From Anthopleura xanthogrammica (lineage: Eukaryota > Cnidaria > Anthozoa > Actiniaria > Actiniidae): a stretch of DNA of 64,000 nucleotides. The position numbers were made by a program, and so were the translations under genes. This document shows, in pieces, positions 63,517-64,000 of this stretch (position 1 is the stretch's first letter; each line of letters begins with the position of its first letter). The notes beneath the pieces are model-generated. The model made no database searches. It was not told the DNA's origin and saw only the letters and a program-made list of their open reading frames with translations. The DNA lies in contig OZ025212.1 of NCBI GenBank assembly GCA_964019055.1, forward strand, positions 15,666,590 to 15,730,589, given 5' to 3'.

Positions 63517-64000
63517 GATTCTCAGATGGCTTGCGTTCAAAGAATCAATTTAAAGAATTAGAGTTATTGGACCTGAGTATACGGGACAGCACGTAGTTGT
63601 TTTATTATCGTCTATTGTTGTCGAGTTCGAAGTCGGTTTTTATGACGGTATTTCATATTGTTCCCTCTGGTTAACTATCTATCACTGATTGTATTAGTCT
63701 TTTGTTGTCAACAAGCAGGGCTTTCTAGAATGATCTTGGAAAACATTAAGTATTTTTTTCGTCCACCCACGTACGTCTTGAGTATAGACAATAAACCTAT
63801 GACAATGTACTGATTACCACTAAATAGCACCATTAAACAAGCGAAAGGGTAAGATTTTCCAGTGTTTATATGTATTTTCACTGGTACACTGTCTGCAATA
63901 CAGAGAGGTAAGGTATACGCTATGTTTAAACTTACTAAAAGATCGAAAAAAAGTTTCAATGGATCCTTCTCAAAATTATCTTGAATGCGAGGCTAACATG
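63517..64000. other. Right edge, possible minus-strand exon only
   Basis: On the minus strand at about 63993-63938 the string GTTAG|CCTCGCATTC..CTTTTA|GTAAGT has an acceptor, an open frame (PRIQDNFEKDPLKLFFDLL) and a good donor. It could be an internal exon of a gene that begins beyond the window. There is no homology I recognise, so it is only a candidate. Confidence 0.2.

Noticed and set aside
63343..63540. 65-codon minus ORF over the 59-bp array
   Set aside because: Frame changes with each unit; no coding evidence.
1..64000. CRISPR arrays, operons or bacterial signals
   Set aside because: Spliced genes with animal orthologues throughout; the direct repeats lack spacer structure.

Overview
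The window is nuclear DNA from an early-branching animal. Genes carry many short exons with GT..AG introns, the DNA is AT-rich, and foldback elements and tRNA-like SINEs are common. Proteins match vertebrate families almost exon for exon. An anthozoan cnidarian (coral or sea anemone) fits best, but this is an inference from style and protein similarity and no sequence here proves the taxon.

Layout. 0.6-3.9 kb: a short TRIP11/GMAP-210-like golgin (-). 4.1-5.1 kb: a 40-bp minisatellite. 5.8-10.4 kb: CCDC61 (-). 10.8-12.9 kb: COA6 (+). 13.5-20.7 kb: DRC7 (-). 21.1-26.9 kb: DCAF5 (+). 27.9-28.5 kb: a CEBPZOS-like gene (-). 28.7-39.6 kb: SLC30A6/ZnT6 (+). 40.7-42.2 kb: GLO1 (-). 42.6-43.3 kb: a UQCC3-like gene (+). 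44.1-44.5 kb: a C14orf119-like gene (-). 44.7-46.6 kb: a GON7-like gene (+). 48.0-49.9 kb: an unrecognised small membrane or secreted protein (+). 51.7-58.4 kb: PPM1A/B-type phosphatase (+). 58.4-64 kb: no convincing gene, mostly repeats.

From CCDC61 to GON7 ten consecutive host genes alternate strictly in strand. This gives five head-to-head pairs separated by only about 220-430 bp between start codons, so each pair probably shares a bidirectional promoter. Several of the genes are small mitochondrial assembly factors (COA6, UQCC3, CEBPZOS-like), two are ciliary (CCDC61, DRC7), and the rest are housekeeping.

The most notable object is a complete two-gene DNA transposon at 31593-36627, inside one intron of SLC30A6. 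It has nearly identical 85-bp terminal inverted repeats, an intact THAP + coiled-coil + DDE transposase, and a convergent, once-spliced gene for a SAP-like + SWIM zinc finger + YqaJ nuclease protein. Transposase plus YqaJ nuclease is what I recall for the ISL2EU/IS4EU superfamily; the THAP and SAP/SWIM parts make this copy unusually rich and apparently young.

Other mobile DNA: at least ten foldback/MITE-like elements (two families seen more than once), two tRNA-like SINE families, a retroposed fragment with a 14-bp target duplication, and a dispersed repeat shared by the COA6 intron and the right end of the window. Exon limits were read by eye from splice signals and protein continuity and could be off by a few bases.
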